Source: Vibrio sp. Hep-1b-8
GTDB taxonomy: Bacteria > Pseudomonadota > Gammaproteobacteria > Enterobacterales > Vibrionaceae
NCBI RefSeq assembly: GCF_006124995.1
Contig: NZ_QEWN01000132.1
Span: 1-64,000, forward strand
DNA length: 64,000 nucleotides
Direction: 5' to 3'
In this document: positions 52,559-63,410 of the stretch, piece after piece
Layout: the number at the start of each line of letters is the position of its first letter
Position numbering within the stretch: position 1 is the stretch's first letter
Made by a program: the position numbers and the translations under genes
The notes under the pieces: generated by a model
What the model saw: only the letters and a program-made list of their open reading frames with translations
Database searches by the model: none
Told to the model about the DNA's origin: nothing

Positions 52559-53737
52559 ATGAAAAAAACAACGCTAATTAAATCAGTTTTTGCGTCTTCT
52601 ATTGCGCTTTCTGCAACCATCGCATCTTCTGCCTTCGCATCACCAATTGTGATGCCAGACGCGCCTCAAATCGCCGCTAAAGGCTACGTTTTGATGGATT
52701 ATCATTCAGGTAAAGTTTTAGCTGAAAAAGAGATGAATACAAAACTCTCTCCAGCAAGCTTAACGAAAATGATGACCAGCTATGTTATTGGTCAAGAGTT
52801 GGAACGCGGTAACATCTCACTGCAAGACGATGTCACCATCAGCAAAAACGCTTGGGCAAAAAACTTCCCTGATTCATCGAAAATGTTCATCGAAGTTGGC
52901 ACTACCGTAAAAGTAGAAGACCTCAACCGAGGAATCATTATCCAGTCTGGCAATGATGCTTGTGTTGCTATGGCTGAACATATTGCCGGATCTGAAGATG
53001 CATTTGTTGACCTAATGAACGCATGGGCTGACACAATTGGCATGAAGGACACACACTTCGCCAACGTTCATGGCCTAGACAACGCGAATCTTTACTCGAC
53101 ACCTTACGATATGGCACTACTTGGTACTGCGCTTATTCGCGACGTACCGGAAGAATACCGTATCTACTCTGAGAAAAAATTCACCTACAACGGCATTACT
53201 CAGTACAACCGTAACGGCCTGCTTTGGGATAAAAGCATGAACGTTGATGGTATTAAAACGGGCCACACAAGCAATGCTGGTTACAGCTTAGTAAGCTCTG
53301 CAACAGAGGGGAAAATGCGCCTTGTTGCCGTCGTGATGGGGACTAAAGATGCTAACGCTCGTAAATCAGAAAGTAAGAAGTTACTCAGCTACGGCTTCCG
53401 CTTCTTCGAAACCGTCGCGCCTCACAAAGCAGGTGAAACGTTCGTAGAAGAAAAAATCTGGATGGGTAATAAAGACACTGTGGCACTTGGGTTGGATCAA
53501 GACACCTATGTGACTTTACCTCGTGGACAAGCGAAAAATCTCAAAGCTAGCTTTATCCTTGAAAAAGAGCTTGAAGCCCCAATAATGAAGGGTGACGTAG
53601 TTGGTAAGCTATACTATCAACTAGAAGGTGAAGATATTGCCGAGTACCCACTACTTGCTCTTGAAGACGTAGAACAAGGTAGCCTATTCAGCCGCCTATG
53701 GGATTACATTGTCATGCTGTTCAAAAGCTTCTTGTAA
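52559..53737 (+). CDS. dacA: D-alanyl-D-alanine carboxypeptidase (PBP5)
   Basis: The 392-residue penicillin-binding protein trims the fifth D-Ala of peptidoglycan stems. It has a signal peptide (about 1-27), S67-x-x-K70, SGN (130-132), KTG (233-235) and a C-terminal amphipathic helix (LWDYIVMLFKSF) for membrane attachment. A strong terminator follows. Confidence 0.97.
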   Translation: MKKTTLIKSVFASSIALSATIASSAFASPIVMPDAPQIAAKGYVLMDYHSGKVLAEKEMNTKLSPASLTKMMTSYVIGQELERGNISLQDDVTISKNAWAKNFPDSSKMFIEVGTTVKVEDLNRGIIIQSGNDACVAMAEHIAGSEDAFVDLMNAWADTIGMKDTHFANVHGLDNANLYSTPYDMALLGTALIRDVPEEYRIYSEKKFTYNGITQYNRNGLLWDKSMNVDGIKTGHTSNAGYSLVSSATEGKMRLVAVVMGTKDANARKSESKKLLSYGFRFFETVAPHKAGETFVEEKIWMGNKDTVALGLDQDTYVTLPRGQAKNLKASFILEKELEAPIMKGDVVGKLYYQLEGEDIAEYPLLALEDVEQGSLFSRLWDYIVMLFKSFL

Positions 53738-53751
53738 TCTATGTACTTAGC

Positions 53752-53781
53752 AAAAAAAAGCCGCCGTTAGCGGCTTTTTTT
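53752..53781 (+). terminator. dacA terminator
   Basis: AAGCCGC - cgtta - GCGGCTT flanked by A-run and T-run. Confidence 0.88.
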
Positions 53782-53885
53782 ATTTATCTCAGTAGTGACT
53801 AGCGTGAGCCACGTCTTGAGTTCATCTCAGATAGACAGTACTATTCCGCGCTGCGAATAACGACTTTCCAACTTGGAGTTTCAAC

Positions 53886-54164
53886 ATGCTGAACATTAAC
53901 TCAGATGCAAAATTGAGAGACCTGCTTGAGTTTCCTTGTTCTTTCACATACAAGGTAATGGGCTACGCTAAGCCAGAGCTACCAGAAAAGGTTCTTGAAG
54001 TCATCCAACGCCATGCTCCAGGTGATTACAGCCCAACAGTAAAACCAAGTGCTAAGGGGAATTACCACTCGGTATCAATCAACATCACTGCAACCTCGAT
54101 TGAACAGGTTGAAACGCTGTATAAAGAGCTTGGTGAGATTGACATCGTGCGCATGGTGCTATAA
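53886..54164 (+). CDS. ybeD: UPF0250/DUF493 protein YbeD
   Basis: The 92-residue protein has an ACT-like small alpha/beta fold ([36 protein letters not shown]). The gene lies between dacA and lipB as in E. coli, and a role near lipoate metabolism has been suggested by context only. Confidence 0.93.
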   Translation: MLNINSDAKLRDLLEFPCSFTYKVMGYAKPELPEKVLEVIQRHAPGDYSPTVKPSAKGNYHSVSINITATSIEQVETLYKELGEIDIVRMVL

Positions 54165-54189
54165 AAAATTTGAATACACTCAAATTTTA

Positions 54190-54219
54190 TTGAAAGCAGC
54201 GAAAGCTGCTTTCTTTTTA
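54190..54219 (+). terminator. ybeD terminator
   Basis: GAAAGCAGC - gaaa - GCTGCTTTC followed by TTTTTAG. Confidence 0.85.
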
Positions 54220-54343
54220 GATATCAATTAGATAAATATCCTACAAAAACTCTAGGGTTAAAAATGTGTTACTGGCATATAGTTCAATAACCAGAAGCAG
54301 TTTATAATCTTTCCACTTTACTAACCGACGATGGAAGAGCGGA

Positions 54344-55009
54344 ATGCAAAACCAGCTTGTTGTGAAACATCTTGGTAGACAGGACTATAAGCCTATCTGG
54401 CAAGCGATGCACGATTTCACTGATAATCGAACAGAAGAAACGCCTGATGAAGTATGGCTTGTCGAACACAACCCTGTCTTCACACAAGGACAAGCCGGCA
54501 AAGCTGAACACCTGTTGAACACAGGGGATATTCCGGTCGTTCAAAGCGATCGTGGTGGGCAAGTCACCTACCATGGCCCCGGACAACTGGTCGCTTATTT
54601 TCTTATCAACCTTCGTCGTAAAAAGCTAGGTGTTAGAGAACTCGTTACACATATCGAGAACCTCGTAATCAACACTCTAAAAGCATACAATATCGAATCC
54701 GCTGCTCGACCTGATGCTCCTGGTGTCTACGTCGATGGCAAAAAGATTTGTTCCTTAGGGCTTAGAATTCGTAAAGGTTGTTCATTCCACGGCTTGGCAC
54801 TAAACGTCAACATGGACTTGTCACCTTTCCTACGCATCAACCCATGTGGTTATGCAGGTATGGAGATGGTACAAGTCAGCCAATTAGATGGACCTGACGA
54901 TATCGCTCAAGTTGAGACAAAGCTAGTCGAAGAACTGGTGACTTTACTTGGTTATGACCACGTAGAACTAGATACAGCCGCAAAATCGGCAAGCAACAAC
55001 GAGAAGTAA
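54344..55009 (+). CDS. lipB: Octanoyl-[ACP]:protein transferase
   Basis: The 221-residue enzyme moves octanoate from ACP to lipoyl domains, the first step of lipoylation. It has [13 protein letters not shown] (70-82), the KKICSLG lysine region (133-139) and the catalytic cysteine C168 in NPCGY. lipA follows after 7 bp. Confidence 0.97.
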   Translation: MQNQLVVKHLGRQDYKPIWQAMHDFTDNRTEETPDEVWLVEHNPVFTQGQAGKAEHLLNTGDIPVVQSDRGGQVTYHGPGQLVAYFLINLRRKKLGVRELVTHIENLVINTLKAYNIESAARPDAPGVYVDGKKICSLGLRIRKGCSFHGLALNVNMDLSPFLRINPCGYAGMEMVQVSQLDGPDDIAQVETKLVEELVTLLGYDHVELDTAAKSASNNEK

Positions 55010-55016
55010 GAGAAGC

Positions 55017-55982
55017 ATGAGTAAACCAATCCAAATGGAAAAAGGCGTTAAGTACCGCGACGCTGACAAAATGGCTCTGATCCCGGTAAAGAACATGCCT
55101 ACCGAGCAGAAAGAAGTTCTTCGTAAGCCAGAATGGATGAAGATCAAACTGCCTTCTGACAGCCAACGTATCCAAGATATCAAATCTGCAATGCGTAAAA
55201 ACAACCTGCACTCCGTTTGTGAAGAAGCTTCGTGTCCAAACCTAGCAGAATGTTTTAACCACGGAACAGCAACTTTCATGATCCTTGGTGCAATCTGTAC
55301 TCGTCGTTGCCCATTTTGTGACGTTGCCCATGGACGTCCACTCGCCCCAGAAAATGATGAACCACAAAAACTGGCGAAGACTATTCAAGACATGAAGCTG
55401 AAGTATGTAGTGATCACATCGGTAGACCGCGATGATCTTCGTGATGGCGGCGCTCAGCATTTTGCAGACTGTAACCGTGAAATTCGTGCTCTCAACCCTA
55501 ACATCAAGATTGAAACCTTGGTTCCTGATTTCCGTGGTCGCATGGATATCGCCCTTGAACTGCTTAAAGATAACCCGCCAGATGTCTTCAACCACAACCT
55601 TGAAACAGCACCTCGCCTTTATCGTAAAGCGCGTCCAGGAGCGAACTACAAGTGGTCACTGGAGTTATTGAAAAAATTCAAAGAACAGCATCCTAGCATT
55701 CCAACTAAGTCTGGTTTGATGATGGGTCTTGGTGAGACGAAAGAAGAGATCATTGAGGTTCTTAAAGACCTTCGTGCACACGGTGTCACTATGCTGACAT
55801 TGGGTCAATACCTTGCACCAAGCCGCCACCATTTACCTGTTGAACGCTATGTGCCACCATCAGAGTTTGATGAGTTAAAAGAAATTGCTCTAGAGCTTGG
55901 TTTCACACATGCAGCATGTGGACCATTTGTGCGCTCTTCGTACCATGCGGATCTTCAAGCTCAAGGTGTAGAAGTTAGCTAA
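55017..55982 (+). CDS. lipA: Lipoyl synthase
   Basis: The 321-residue radical-SAM enzyme inserts two sulfurs into the octanoyl group. The auxiliary cluster ligands are C68, C73 and C79, and the SAM cluster is C94-x3-C98-x2-C101. Length equals E. coli LipA. It forms an operon with lipB and ends at the hairpin behind it. Confidence 0.98.
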   Translation: MSKPIQMEKGVKYRDADKMALIPVKNMPTEQKEVLRKPEWMKIKLPSDSQRIQDIKSAMRKNNLHSVCEEASCPNLAECFNHGTATFMILGAICTRRCPFCDVAHGRPLAPENDEPQKLAKTIQDMKLKYVVITSVDRDDLRDGGAQHFADCNREIRALNPNIKIETLVPDFRGRMDIALELLKDNPPDVFNHNLETAPRLYRKARPGANYKWSLELLKKFKEQHPSIPTKSGLMMGLGETKEEIIEVLKDLRAHGVTMLTLGQYLAPSRHHLPVERYVPPSEFDELKEIALELGFTHAACGPFVRSSYHADLQAQGVEVS

Positions 55983-56001
55983 ATCAAACCATCTTTTGTT
56001 G

Positions 56002-56033
56002 CAAGGGTCGACATAATAAGTCGACCCTTTTTG
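56002..56033 (+). terminator. lipA terminator
   Basis: AAGGGTCGAC - ataataa - GTCGACCCTT followed by TTT. Confidence 0.88.
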
Positions 56034-56115
56034 TTATCGGTTGTTGAATGAATCACCACACTTCGGTAGGCTTAACCTACAACCATTACTACTAAGCGTA
56101 TTCCAAGGAACTAGT

Positions 56116-56442
56116 ATGAAAAAGTTTGGACTAGCGGCAATGACTCTGGCGGCCCTGTCTGCTGGCTGTGCTTCAAATACCGAGCAAGACAATTTTCGAG
56201 AAGCTTCATTTGAGCTTTGCAATACCGAAGTGGATATCTACTCAGTGAGTGATGACGGTCGCGTACGCATTGTTTGCTCTGACGGTTCTAAATTCGCACT
56301 GACGAATGAAAGCACGCTGGAAACGATGCGTGACATTAATATCGACTACTGTGACGGTGAAGGCTTAGGTAAATTCAACGAAAGCAGTAAGTATTACTCG
56401 TTCAAATGTAAGTCTGGCACTCTTCTTAGCCTACCTAAGTAA
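56116..56442 (+). CDS. Small lipoprotein of unknown function
   Basis: The 108-residue product has a lipoprotein signal with lipobox SAGC (C18) and then a short domain rich in Asp and Cys: four cysteines besides the lipid one (about residues 35, 54, 79 and 99), which could form two disulfides in the periplasm. I do not recognise the family. ATG 56116 follows AAGGAACT; a frame to 56041 is not needed. Confidence 0.75.
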   Translation: MKKFGLAAMTLAALSAGCASNTEQDNFREASFELCNTEVDIYSVSDDGRVRIVCSDGSKFALTNESTLETMRDINIDYCDGEGLGKFNESSKYYSFKCKSGTLLSLPK

Positions 56443-56456
56443 CGGGAAATGAACAG

Positions 56457-56492
56457 TAAAAAGGGCCGATGTGACAACATCGGCCCTTTTTG
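56457..56492. terminator. Bidirectional terminator between lipoprotein gene and glyA
   Basis: AAAAAGGGCCGATGT / ACATCGGCCCTTTTT with a short loop; it separates convergent genes and has T-runs on both strands. Confidence 0.88.
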
Positions 56493-56591
56493 TTTTCTCA
56501 CTGTATTGGTTCTAGCTCGAGGAAAAGGTGGGAGTTTACGCTAGTAAATGAGCACCTTTGACAACAAAATAGACCAAGCCAGGCAGAACCA

Positions 56592-57842
56592 TTATGCGTA
56601 AACTGGTAGACGCTTACAGATATCGAGCACCTTCGCTTTCGTTGCTGCGATAACTTCCTCATTACCGATGTTATCTAAAACATCACACATCCAGTTTGCT
56701 AGCTCTTTTGCGTCTTCTTCAGTGAAACCACGACGAGTGATTGCAGGAGAACCAACACGGATACCAGACGTGACAAACGGGCTACGAGGGTCATTTGGTA
56801 CAGAGTTCTTGTTAACTGTAATGTTTGCTGCACCTAGTGCTGCATCTGCATCTTTACCTGTAATATCTTTGTCAATTAGGTCAACAAGGAATAGGTGGTT
56901 TTCAGTACCGTTAGAAACGATCTTGTAGCCGCGCTCTTGGAACTGAGCAACCATTGCTTTCGCGTTTTTAACTACGCGAGCTTGGTACTCTTTAAACTCT
57001 GGCTCCATCGCTTCTTTGAATGCAACCGCTTTACCAGCGATAACATGCATTAACGGGCCACCTTGACCACCAGGGAAGACAGCTGAGTTGAGTTTTTTGT
57101 ACATCTCTTCACCCGCGTTAGACAAGATAAGACCACCACGTGGACCTGCTAGCGTTTTGTGAGTTGTTGTAGTGACAACGTGAGCGTGTGGTACAGGCGT
57201 TGGGTATACGCCCGCTGCGATTAGACCCGCAACGTGAGCCATATCGACAAATAGGTACGCGCCTGCTTTATCTGCGATTTGACGCATGCGAGCCCAATCT
57301 ACGATCTGTGAGTAAGCAGAGAAACCACCGATGATCATCTTCGGTTTGTGTTCTAGAGCAAGTGCTTCCATTTCGTCGTAGTTGATTTGACCAGCTTCGT
57401 CGATACCGTAAGGAATAACGTTGTAGTGTTTACCAGAGAAGTTGACTGGAGAACCGTGTGTAAGGTGACCACCGTGCGCTAAGCTCATACCAAGAACAGT
57501 ATCACCAGGGTTAAGTAGAGCCATGTAAACAGCACTGTTTGCCTGTGAGCCTGAGTGAGGCTGTACGTTTGCGTATTCACAGCCAAATAGCTGACATGCA
57601 CGATCAATTGCCAGAGATTCAGCTTTATCAACGTACTCACAGCCACCGTAGTAGCGCTTGCCTGGGTAACCTTCAGCGTACTTATTTGTAAGCTGAGAAC
57701 CTTGAGCTTCCATTACACGTGGACTTGTGTAGTTTTCTGAAGCAATAAGTTCAATGTGTTCTTCCTGGCGAAGAGTTTCTTCTTGAATTGCTGCGAACAG
57801 TTCCGCATCGTAATCTGCGATGTTCATATCACGCTTTAGCAT
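56592..57842 (-). CDS. glyA: Serine hydroxymethyltransferase
   Basis: The 416-residue PLP enzyme converts serine and tetrahydrofolate to glycine and methylene-tetrahydrofolate. The PLP lysine is in [14 protein letters not shown], with the SGSQAN and ENHLFL segments. Length is the same as E. coli GlyA (417). A PurR-like operator lies 60 bp upstream. Confidence 0.98.
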   Translation of the reverse strand: MLKRDMNIADYDAELFAAIQEETLRQEEHIELIASENYTSPRVMEAQGSQLTNKYAEGYPGKRYYGGCEYVDKAESLAIDRACQLFGCEYANVQPHSGSQANSAVYMALLNPGDTVLGMSLAHGGHLTHGSPVNFSGKHYNVIPYGIDEAGQINYDEMEALALEHKPKMIIGGFSAYSQIVDWARMRQIADKAGAYLFVDMAHVAGLIAAGVYPTPVPHAHVVTTTTHKTLAGPRGGLILSNAGEEMYKKLNSAVFPGGQGGPLMHVIAGKAVAFKEAMEPEFKEYQARVVKNAKAMVAQFQERGYKIVSNGTENHLFLVDLIDKDITGKDADAALGAANITVNKNSVPNDPRSPFVTSGIRVGSPAITRRGFTEEDAKELANWMCDVLDNIGNEEVIAATKAKVLDICKRLPVYA

Positions 57843-58187
57843 CTGTATCTCCTGACTCAGATTGAGACTTTAAATTGCAAAAAAACCGACCTTTGACACT
57901 CACGCAAACGTTTGCATCAAGCTAATGACGCGCATTCTACATAATTTGATCTTTGTCATAAAGAGAAAATTTCAGTTTTTCTCATGCAGTTTTTTCATAA
58001 TGCTTTACAGGGAATCTCATGTTGAGCACTTATCCGAACATTTCGCCAGCTAAGTGTCAATTCCATCCTTTACACCCCGTAAAACGATAATTACATAGGT
58101 TTACCTTAAATTTCACTCTCAAGCTACCGAAATCCTATTTTTTTAAATAGTATGCACGCCATTATTTACTTGTTAAATTTCAAATTG
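57843..58187. other. Divergent intergenic region, glyA to yitT
   Basis: About 345 bp with the PurR-like operator near glyA and AT-rich sequence near yitT. No gene or riboswitch was recognised. Confidence 0.5.
57902..57917 (-). promoter_or_regulatory. PurR-like operator upstream of glyA
   Basis: ACGCAAACGTTTGCAT contains the perfect palindrome GCAAACGTTTGC and matches the E. coli PurR consensus closely. E. coli glyA is also PurR-controlled, which supports the call. Confidence 0.75.
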
Positions 58188-58787
58188 ATGGAAAAACACT
58201 CAAGACGAGAAGATTGGGTCGCAATTTTGACCGGCACCTTTTTAGTCGCCCAAGGCTTCTTTTTCCTCCAATCAGCATCACTGTTGACTGGAGGCACAGC
58301 AGGACTGGCACTTTTAGCCAGCCAGATGACCCACTTTTCACTCGGCACTCTGTACTTTATTGCCAACTGTCCATTCTATTTATTAGCATGGAAGCGTTTC
58401 GGTACTCGATTTGCAATTAATAGTGCGATTTCTGGTGCTCTTGTGTCACTGATTACTGATCACCTCTATTTAGTCATCAGTCTAGAGACCATCAATCAAG
58501 TCTACTGCGCGATCGCTGGAGGCCTTTTGATGGGATTAGGGATGCTGATTCTTTTTCGCCATCGTTCGAGTTTGGGGGGCTTCAATGTGTTGTGCCTGTT
58601 CATTCAGGACAAATTCGGCATTTCAGTGGGTAAGTTTCAGCTGGCTATAGATTGTGCGATTCTTTTTGCTTCGTTCTTTTTTGTCTCTCCAGAAGTGATT
58701 GGTTTATCGATTCTCGGGGCTGTCGCTCTAAATCTTGTCTTAGCAATGAACCACAAACCAACTCGCTACTCGGTGACTTACGGTTAG
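58188..58787 (+). CDS. YitT family membrane protein
   Basis: The 199-residue inner-membrane protein has about five membrane segments and the family features (FFLQSASLLTGGTAGLALL, RHRSSLGGFNVLC). It is the short form without the C-terminal DUF2179 domain. The function is unknown. ATG 58188 gives a charged N-terminus (MEKHSRREDW); a frame to 58152 is possible, and neither has a clear ribosome site. Confidence 0.85.
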   Translation: MEKHSRREDWVAILTGTFLVAQGFFFLQSASLLTGGTAGLALLASQMTHFSLGTLYFIANCPFYLLAWKRFGTRFAINSAISGALVSLITDHLYLVISLETINQVYCAIAGGLLMGLGMLILFRHRSSLGGFNVLCLFIQDKFGISVGKFQLAIDCAILFASFFFVSPEVIGLSILGAVALNLVLAMNHKPTRYSVTYG

Positions 58788-58813
58788 TCGTTAACTTCTA
58801 CTACAAATACAAT

Positions 58814-58840
58814 TAAGCCCGCGATCACTCGCGGGCTTAT
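58814..58840. terminator. Bidirectional terminator between yitT and the RND operon
   Basis: TAAGCCCGCGA / TCGCGGGCTTA with a 4-nt loop, between convergent genes; U-tracts are weak on both sides. Confidence 0.75.
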
Positions 58841-58848
58841 TGCGTTAT

Positions 58849-61800
58849 TTAGTTCAATTCACCATGTGAGCTTCTCGCTTTCACATCATGGCTTAACTCT
58901 TTATTCAGTTCAGCCTCAACATGACCAGGTGATTGTGTGCCTTGCGAAATCAGACGATACATTGCAGGAATGACAAACAAGGTAACAAAGGTCGCAAAGC
59001 CCATACCGAAGAATATCACTGTCCCTACCGCAACACGGCTCTCATAACCAGCACCCGTCGAGAGAATCAACGGTATCGCTCCCGCTAATGTGGTGAATGC
59101 GGTCATCATAATCGGGCGTAAACGACGCGCAGAGGCATCAAGAATCGCTTTTTCGAACTCAATCCCACGGTCACGCAGTTGGTTAGCGAACTCTACAATC
59201 AAAATACCGTTCTTAGTGACCATGCCGATAAGCATAATCATTCCGATCTGGCTGTAGATATTCATTCCCTGCCCCATCAGAAATAGACCAAGAAAACCAC
59301 CGAATACCCCCATAGGAACCGTAAACATCACCACCAATGGGTTTATAAAGCTTTCAAACTGCGCGGCCAGTACCAGATAAGCGACTAAAAGTGCTAACGC
59401 AAACACCAATAGAATGCTCGATTGGTTCTCTTTGTAATCTTTCGATTCCCCAGAATAGCTAACTGAAATATCACTAGGTAGTAGTTCAATCGCTTGCTGG
59501 TCAAGGAAATCGAGCGCCTCACCAAGAGTGTAACCGTCCGATAAGTTCGCTGTTATCGTGACCGCTTTTTGCTTGTTGTAGTGAGAGAGTCGAATCGACG
59601 AAGCCACTTCTTCAATCTTCGTTACCGCATCAAGCGTAACAAGTTCGCCTGATGATGTACGCATGTAGATTTGGCTCAAGTCTGACGCATTGTTAAAGCT
59701 ATTTTCATCACCACGCAGATAAACATCATACTCTTCACCTCGTTCGACAAAGGTCGTCTCGCTCTTACCGCCCAGCATGATCTCCAAAGTATCGGAAATG
59801 TCTTGTACGCTGATCCCTAGTTCAGCCGCACGCTGTTTGTCTACGCTCACCACCAGCTCAGGTGTTTTCTCAGAGTAGTTAATGTCGCTGCCTTCCATAT
59901 ACGGAGAGTCTTCCGCGATCTGCTCCAATTTCTCCGCCCAGGTTTTCAGTTCACTGTAATCTGAACCGCCAAGTACGAATTGAACAGGTTCACTTGACCC
60001 CCCTCTAAATCCTGGCATAAATGGGAACACGCGCACATCCGCCATGCCAGCCAACGCCTTACGCACTTCACCTAACGCCTGCTGTGCTGTGACTTGGCGA
60101 TCATTCCAATCTTCCAGAATCATAATAACGAAGCCGGTCTGATCCCCCGCATTGCCACCAAACGCAGGCGATTGGATACTGAAAGACTTCAGAAAACCTT
60201 GCCCAAGCAGAGGCATTAGTCTGTCTTCGACAATGTCCATATTTGCCGCCATGCGATTGTAACTGGTCGCATCGGCACCACGAACAAACGCAAAAATTAC
60301 GCCACGGTCCTCAGAGGGTGTTAACTGTGCAGGTACTTGTTGCATCAGCCCCCAGCTGCCACCGATACAGGAGACAATAATCAGCGGTGCAGCCCATTGC
60401 CATTTCAATGCCCCTTTCAATACTCGACGGTATAGCAACTCCAAACGACCAAATATTTGGTCAATAAACAGATTAAATCGATTCGGTTTGACGTTCGCTT
60501 TAAGCAGTTTACTTCCCAAAACAGGTGTCAACGTCAATGCGATGAGCGAAGAAAAAATCACCGACATCGCAAGCAAAACAGAAAACTCAGTAAATAGCAG
60601 ACCTACCATGCCGTCCATAAAAGAGATAGGCAGGAACACCATAACCAAAACCAACGTGGTAGCTATAACCGCAAAACCCACTTCGCGGGTCCCTTTGTAT
60701 GCCGCAAGCAATGGCTTTTCACCATTTTCGATATGATGGAAAATGTTCTCTACAACAACGATAGCATCATCGACAACCAGACCAATCGATAGAATCAACG
60801 CCATCAAGGTAATCAAGTTAATCGAGAAACCAAAATAGTAAGCCGCGATAAACGATGAAATCAAAGAGACAGGAACGGTTACCGCAGGGATAAGGGTCGC
60901 CCTTGCCTGACCAATAAAGATGTAGAGCACTAAGATGACTAAACCACCGGTAATAAACAAGGTGCTGTACACTTCTGCAATCGAGCGTTCAATGAACACT
61001 GTCGAATCATAATCGATCGCTAAACGAGTGCCTTGCGGTAGAAACTTCTGGATGTTTTCAACTTCTTGATGAACTAAGTCCGCCACTTCTAGTGGGTTGG
61101 CATCTGACTGCGGCACAATCCCCATACTGACGTTAACCACACCATCACTCTTAAAAGTCGAGTTCTCGTTTTCTGCACCTATGTAGACATCAGCAACATC
61201 TTTTAGGTAGATAGGTGTGTTATCTGATGCGCGCTTGACCACCAGATACTCAAAATCTTCTGCCTTGTTATAACTACGAGCCGTACGTACCGACATCACA
61301 ATCTGATCGTTACGCACTTCACCTCCAGGGCTTTCAATATTCTCACTACGAAGAGCGGAAGTAATATCAGAAGTGGTTACGCCTCGGCCTGCCATCTGTT
61401 CTGGCTTCAACTTGACGTACATAACTTTGTATAAGCCACCCGAGATATCGACAGAGCTGACACCTGAGATAAGACTGAACCTGTCAATCAATACGCGTTC
61501 AACGTAGTCCGTTAACTGAGTTCTATCCATCTCAGAAGAACTGAGGTTGATATAGAGTGAAGCTTCACCTGAACCGTTGTTTTTGAACACAACGGGATCA
61601 TCCGCTTCATCGGGTAGTGAACGCTGCGCACGGGCAACGGCATCACGAACATCACTTACGCCCGTATTAAGGTCATAACCAAGATCAAAAGTGATGGTAA
61701 TACGCGACATACTGTTGCGGGTTGTCGACGATATCTCATCAATACCACTGATACCCGACAGTTGGTCTTCTAATACTGAGGTTATCTGGCTTTCAATAAT

Positions 61801-61971
61801 GGTCGCCGAAGCACCTTCGTAACGAGTACTAATAGAGACAACAGGACTTTCAATGTCCGGCATTTCTCGTACGGCCAGCTTATTAAAGGAAACAATACCG
61901 AAAACGCACAACAACAAACTTAAAACAACCGCGGCAACGGGTCGCTTAACTGAAACATCCGACAGCAGCAT
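58849..61971 (-). CDS. RND-family multidrug efflux permease
   Basis: The 1040-residue inner-membrane transporter has AcrB-type architecture: 12 membrane segments, two large periplasmic loops and the proton-relay motif GLVVDDAIVVVEN (near residue 405). It resembles hydrophobe/amphiphile exporters of the multidrug type rather than the heavy-metal type, and, from memory, VexH of V. cholerae. Its start shares one base with the stop of the adaptor gene (TAATG), so translation is coupled. The outer-membrane channel is not encoded here; TolC is expected. Confidence 0.93.
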   Translation of the reverse strand: MLLSDVSVKRPVAAVVLSLLLCVFGIVSFNKLAVREMPDIESPVVSISTRYEGASATIIESQITSVLEDQLSGISGIDEISSTTRNSMSRITITFDLGYDLNTGVSDVRDAVARAQRSLPDEADDPVVFKNNGSGEASLYINLSSSEMDRTQLTDYVERVLIDRFSLISGVSSVDISGGLYKVMYVKLKPEQMAGRGVTTSDITSALRSENIESPGGEVRNDQIVMSVRTARSYNKAEDFEYLVVKRASDNTPIYLKDVADVYIGAENENSTFKSDGVVNVSMGIVPQSDANPLEVADLVHQEVENIQKFLPQGTRLAIDYDSTVFIERSIAEVYSTLFITGGLVILVLYIFIGQARATLIPAVTVPVSLISSFIAAYYFGFSINLITLMALILSIGLVVDDAIVVVENIFHHIENGEKPLLAAYKGTREVGFAVIATTLVLVMVFLPISFMDGMVGLLFTEFSVLLAMSVIFSSLIALTLTPVLGSKLLKANVKPNRFNLFIDQIFGRLELLYRRVLKGALKWQWAAPLIIVSCIGGSWGLMQQVPAQLTPSEDRGVIFAFVRGADATSYNRMAANMDIVEDRLMPLLGQGFLKSFSIQSPAFGGNAGDQTGFVIMILEDWNDRQVTAQQALGEVRKALAGMADVRVFPFMPGFRGGSSEPVQFVLGGSDYSELKTWAEKLEQIAEDSPYMEGSDINYSEKTPELVVSVDKQRAAELGISVQDISDTLEIMLGGKSETTFVERGEEYDVYLRGDENSFNNASDLSQIYMRTSSGELVTLDAVTKIEEVASSIRLSHYNKQKAVTITANLSDGYTLGEALDFLDQQAIELLPSDISVSYSGESKDYKENQSSILLVFALALLVAYLVLAAQFESFINPLVVMFTVPMGVFGGFLGLFLMGQGMNIYSQIGMIMLIGMVTKNGILIVEFANQLRDRGIEFEKAILDASARRLRPIMMTAFTTLAGAIPLILSTGAGYESRVAVGTVIFFGMGFATFVTLFVIPAMYRLISQGTQSPGHVEAELNKELSHDVKARSSHGELN

Positions 61972-63041
61972 TAGTTAGCCCCTTCTTGCGGCTTTGCTTT
62001 CTCTTTAGGGCGGTCATCGCTACCTAACTCAGAAACCACTACGCCATCACGCATATTCACTATGCCCTGCACGACAATTTTGTCGCCAATCGATAATCCT
62101 TGCTCTATGACCACTAAATTGTCGACGCGAGCGCCCAGCAATACCTCGGTTCGTTTAGCATTGTTGTCTTGATCAATAACATAGACGTAACGCTTAGTGC
62201 CCGAATACTCCAGAGCCTGGACTGGAATAATTGGCGCTTCTATAGCAGGAAAATCCATATTGGCTGATACCAGCATGCCGGGTTTTAGCTCTTCGGATGG
62301 ATTACTAAAGTGAATACGCACTCTAAGATTAAGCGTTTCTTGGTTAATACGAGAGTCAATAGCAACAACTTGTCCCTCAAGCACTTTATTCTGCCAAGCA
62401 GCCGTAGTCGCCGTCACTTTCATGCCTTCAGAGAGCTGTGACAGGTAACGCTCTGGCACCTGAAGATCCAACTGCATCACGGATAGATTATCCAGTGTGA
62501 GTAACGCCTCGCCTGCCGTCACCATTTTTCCGCGACTAAAATCGATAAAACCAACGGTGCCTGCAAACGGGGAGGTAATATGAAGATCTTTAAGGTTTGC
62601 GTTGGCCGCATCTAGGCGAGCCTGAGCAATTTCCACACTGGCTTTTTGCGCATCGATCTCTGTCTGCGTAATGGCATTGCGTTTAACAAGACGCTCGAAT
62701 TCTTTCAACTTACGTTGTTCATCTTTCAAATACGCTTTTGCCTCAGCGACAGAAGCGCGAGCTTTATCATCATTAAGCTGAATGATCATTTGACCTTGAC
62801 GCACAGCTTGATTCGCTTTGACAGCAATAGTGTCGACTTTTCCGGCGACTTCGGTAGAGATCTCTACCGATTGCTCAGCTTCCAACTTACCGACCAAGAC
62901 AAGGGACTGAGAGACATTGTGTGTTTGAACAAGCTCAGTGACGACTGTAACTGTCGAAGGTCCTTGCCTCTTTGCATAAGAGAGTGGTGCTGCTGTAAGA
63001 ATAGACAGAGACAAAAGACTCAAAACAATTTTATTTTTCAT
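61971..63041 (-). CDS. RND efflux periplasmic adaptor
   Basis: The 356-residue membrane-fusion protein has an N-terminal signal sequence (MKNKIVLSLLSLS, about 1-23), lipoyl and alpha-hairpin domains (about 50-165) and beta-barrel and membrane-proximal domains ending in a charged tail. It links the RND permease to an outer-membrane channel. ATG 63041 is used; an ATG at 63056 and a frame to 63104 are possible, and none has a clear ribosome site. It is the first gene of the pair. Confidence 0.9.
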   Translation of the reverse strand: MKNKIVLSLLSLSILTAAPLSYAKRQGPSTVTVVTELVQTHNVSQSLVLVGKLEAEQSVEISTEVAGKVDTIAVKANQAVRQGQMIIQLNDDKARASVAEAKAYLKDEQRKLKEFERLVKRNAITQTEIDAQKASVEIAQARLDAANANLKDLHITSPFAGTVGFIDFSRGKMVTAGEALLTLDNLSVMQLDLQVPERYLSQLSEGMKVTATTAAWQNKVLEGQVVAIDSRINQETLNLRVRIHFSNPSEELKPGMLVSANMDFPAIEAPIIPVQALEYSGTKRYVYVIDQDNNAKRTEVLLGARVDNLVVIEQGLSIGDKIVVQGIVNMRDGVVVSELGSDDRPKEKAKPQEGAN

Positions 63042-63224
63042 AGTGAGATTCTGCATAGATAAACTAGATATATTGTATCCGCTAAAGTCCATTATGAACG
63101 TCAAGTAATGTAAAGAGCGAGAAATATTCTGTAAGTGAAGCCGTTGATTGTTTGAGCTTTATGCTCATTTCCTAGCTCCTTTGTCCAAAAAGGCATCATT
63201 CAATTCAAAAATACAAGAAAAGTC

Positions 63225-63252
63225 TTTACAGCATTTACGAGTTTGCTATGAT
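63225..63252 (+). promoter_or_regulatory. Promoter of the tRNA-Tyr cluster
   Basis: -35 TTTACA (63225-63230) and -10 TATGAT (63247-63252), 16 bp apart, are followed by GC-rich GCGCTCCGC, a discriminator of the type found at stringently controlled stable-RNA promoters. Confidence 0.75.
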
Positions 63253-63325
63253 GCGCTCCGCACTTGAGCAATGTGTTGGGAAAACATTACTTAAGCTATT
63301 CCTTAATGAGAATAGAAAACACCCT

Positions 63326-63410
63326 GGAGGGGTTCCCGAGTGGCCAAAGGGATCAGACTGTAAATCTGCTGGCACTGCCTTCGATGGTTCGAATCCGTCC
63401 CCCTCCACCA
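63326..63410 (+). tRNA. tRNA-Tyr (GTA), copy 1
   Basis: An 85-nt class II tRNA with encoded CCA: GGAGGGG / CCCCTCC acceptor stem, the anticodon loop CTGTAAA giving anticodon GTA, a long variable arm and the T arm GGTTCGAATCC. Close to E. coli tyrT. Confidence 0.97.
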
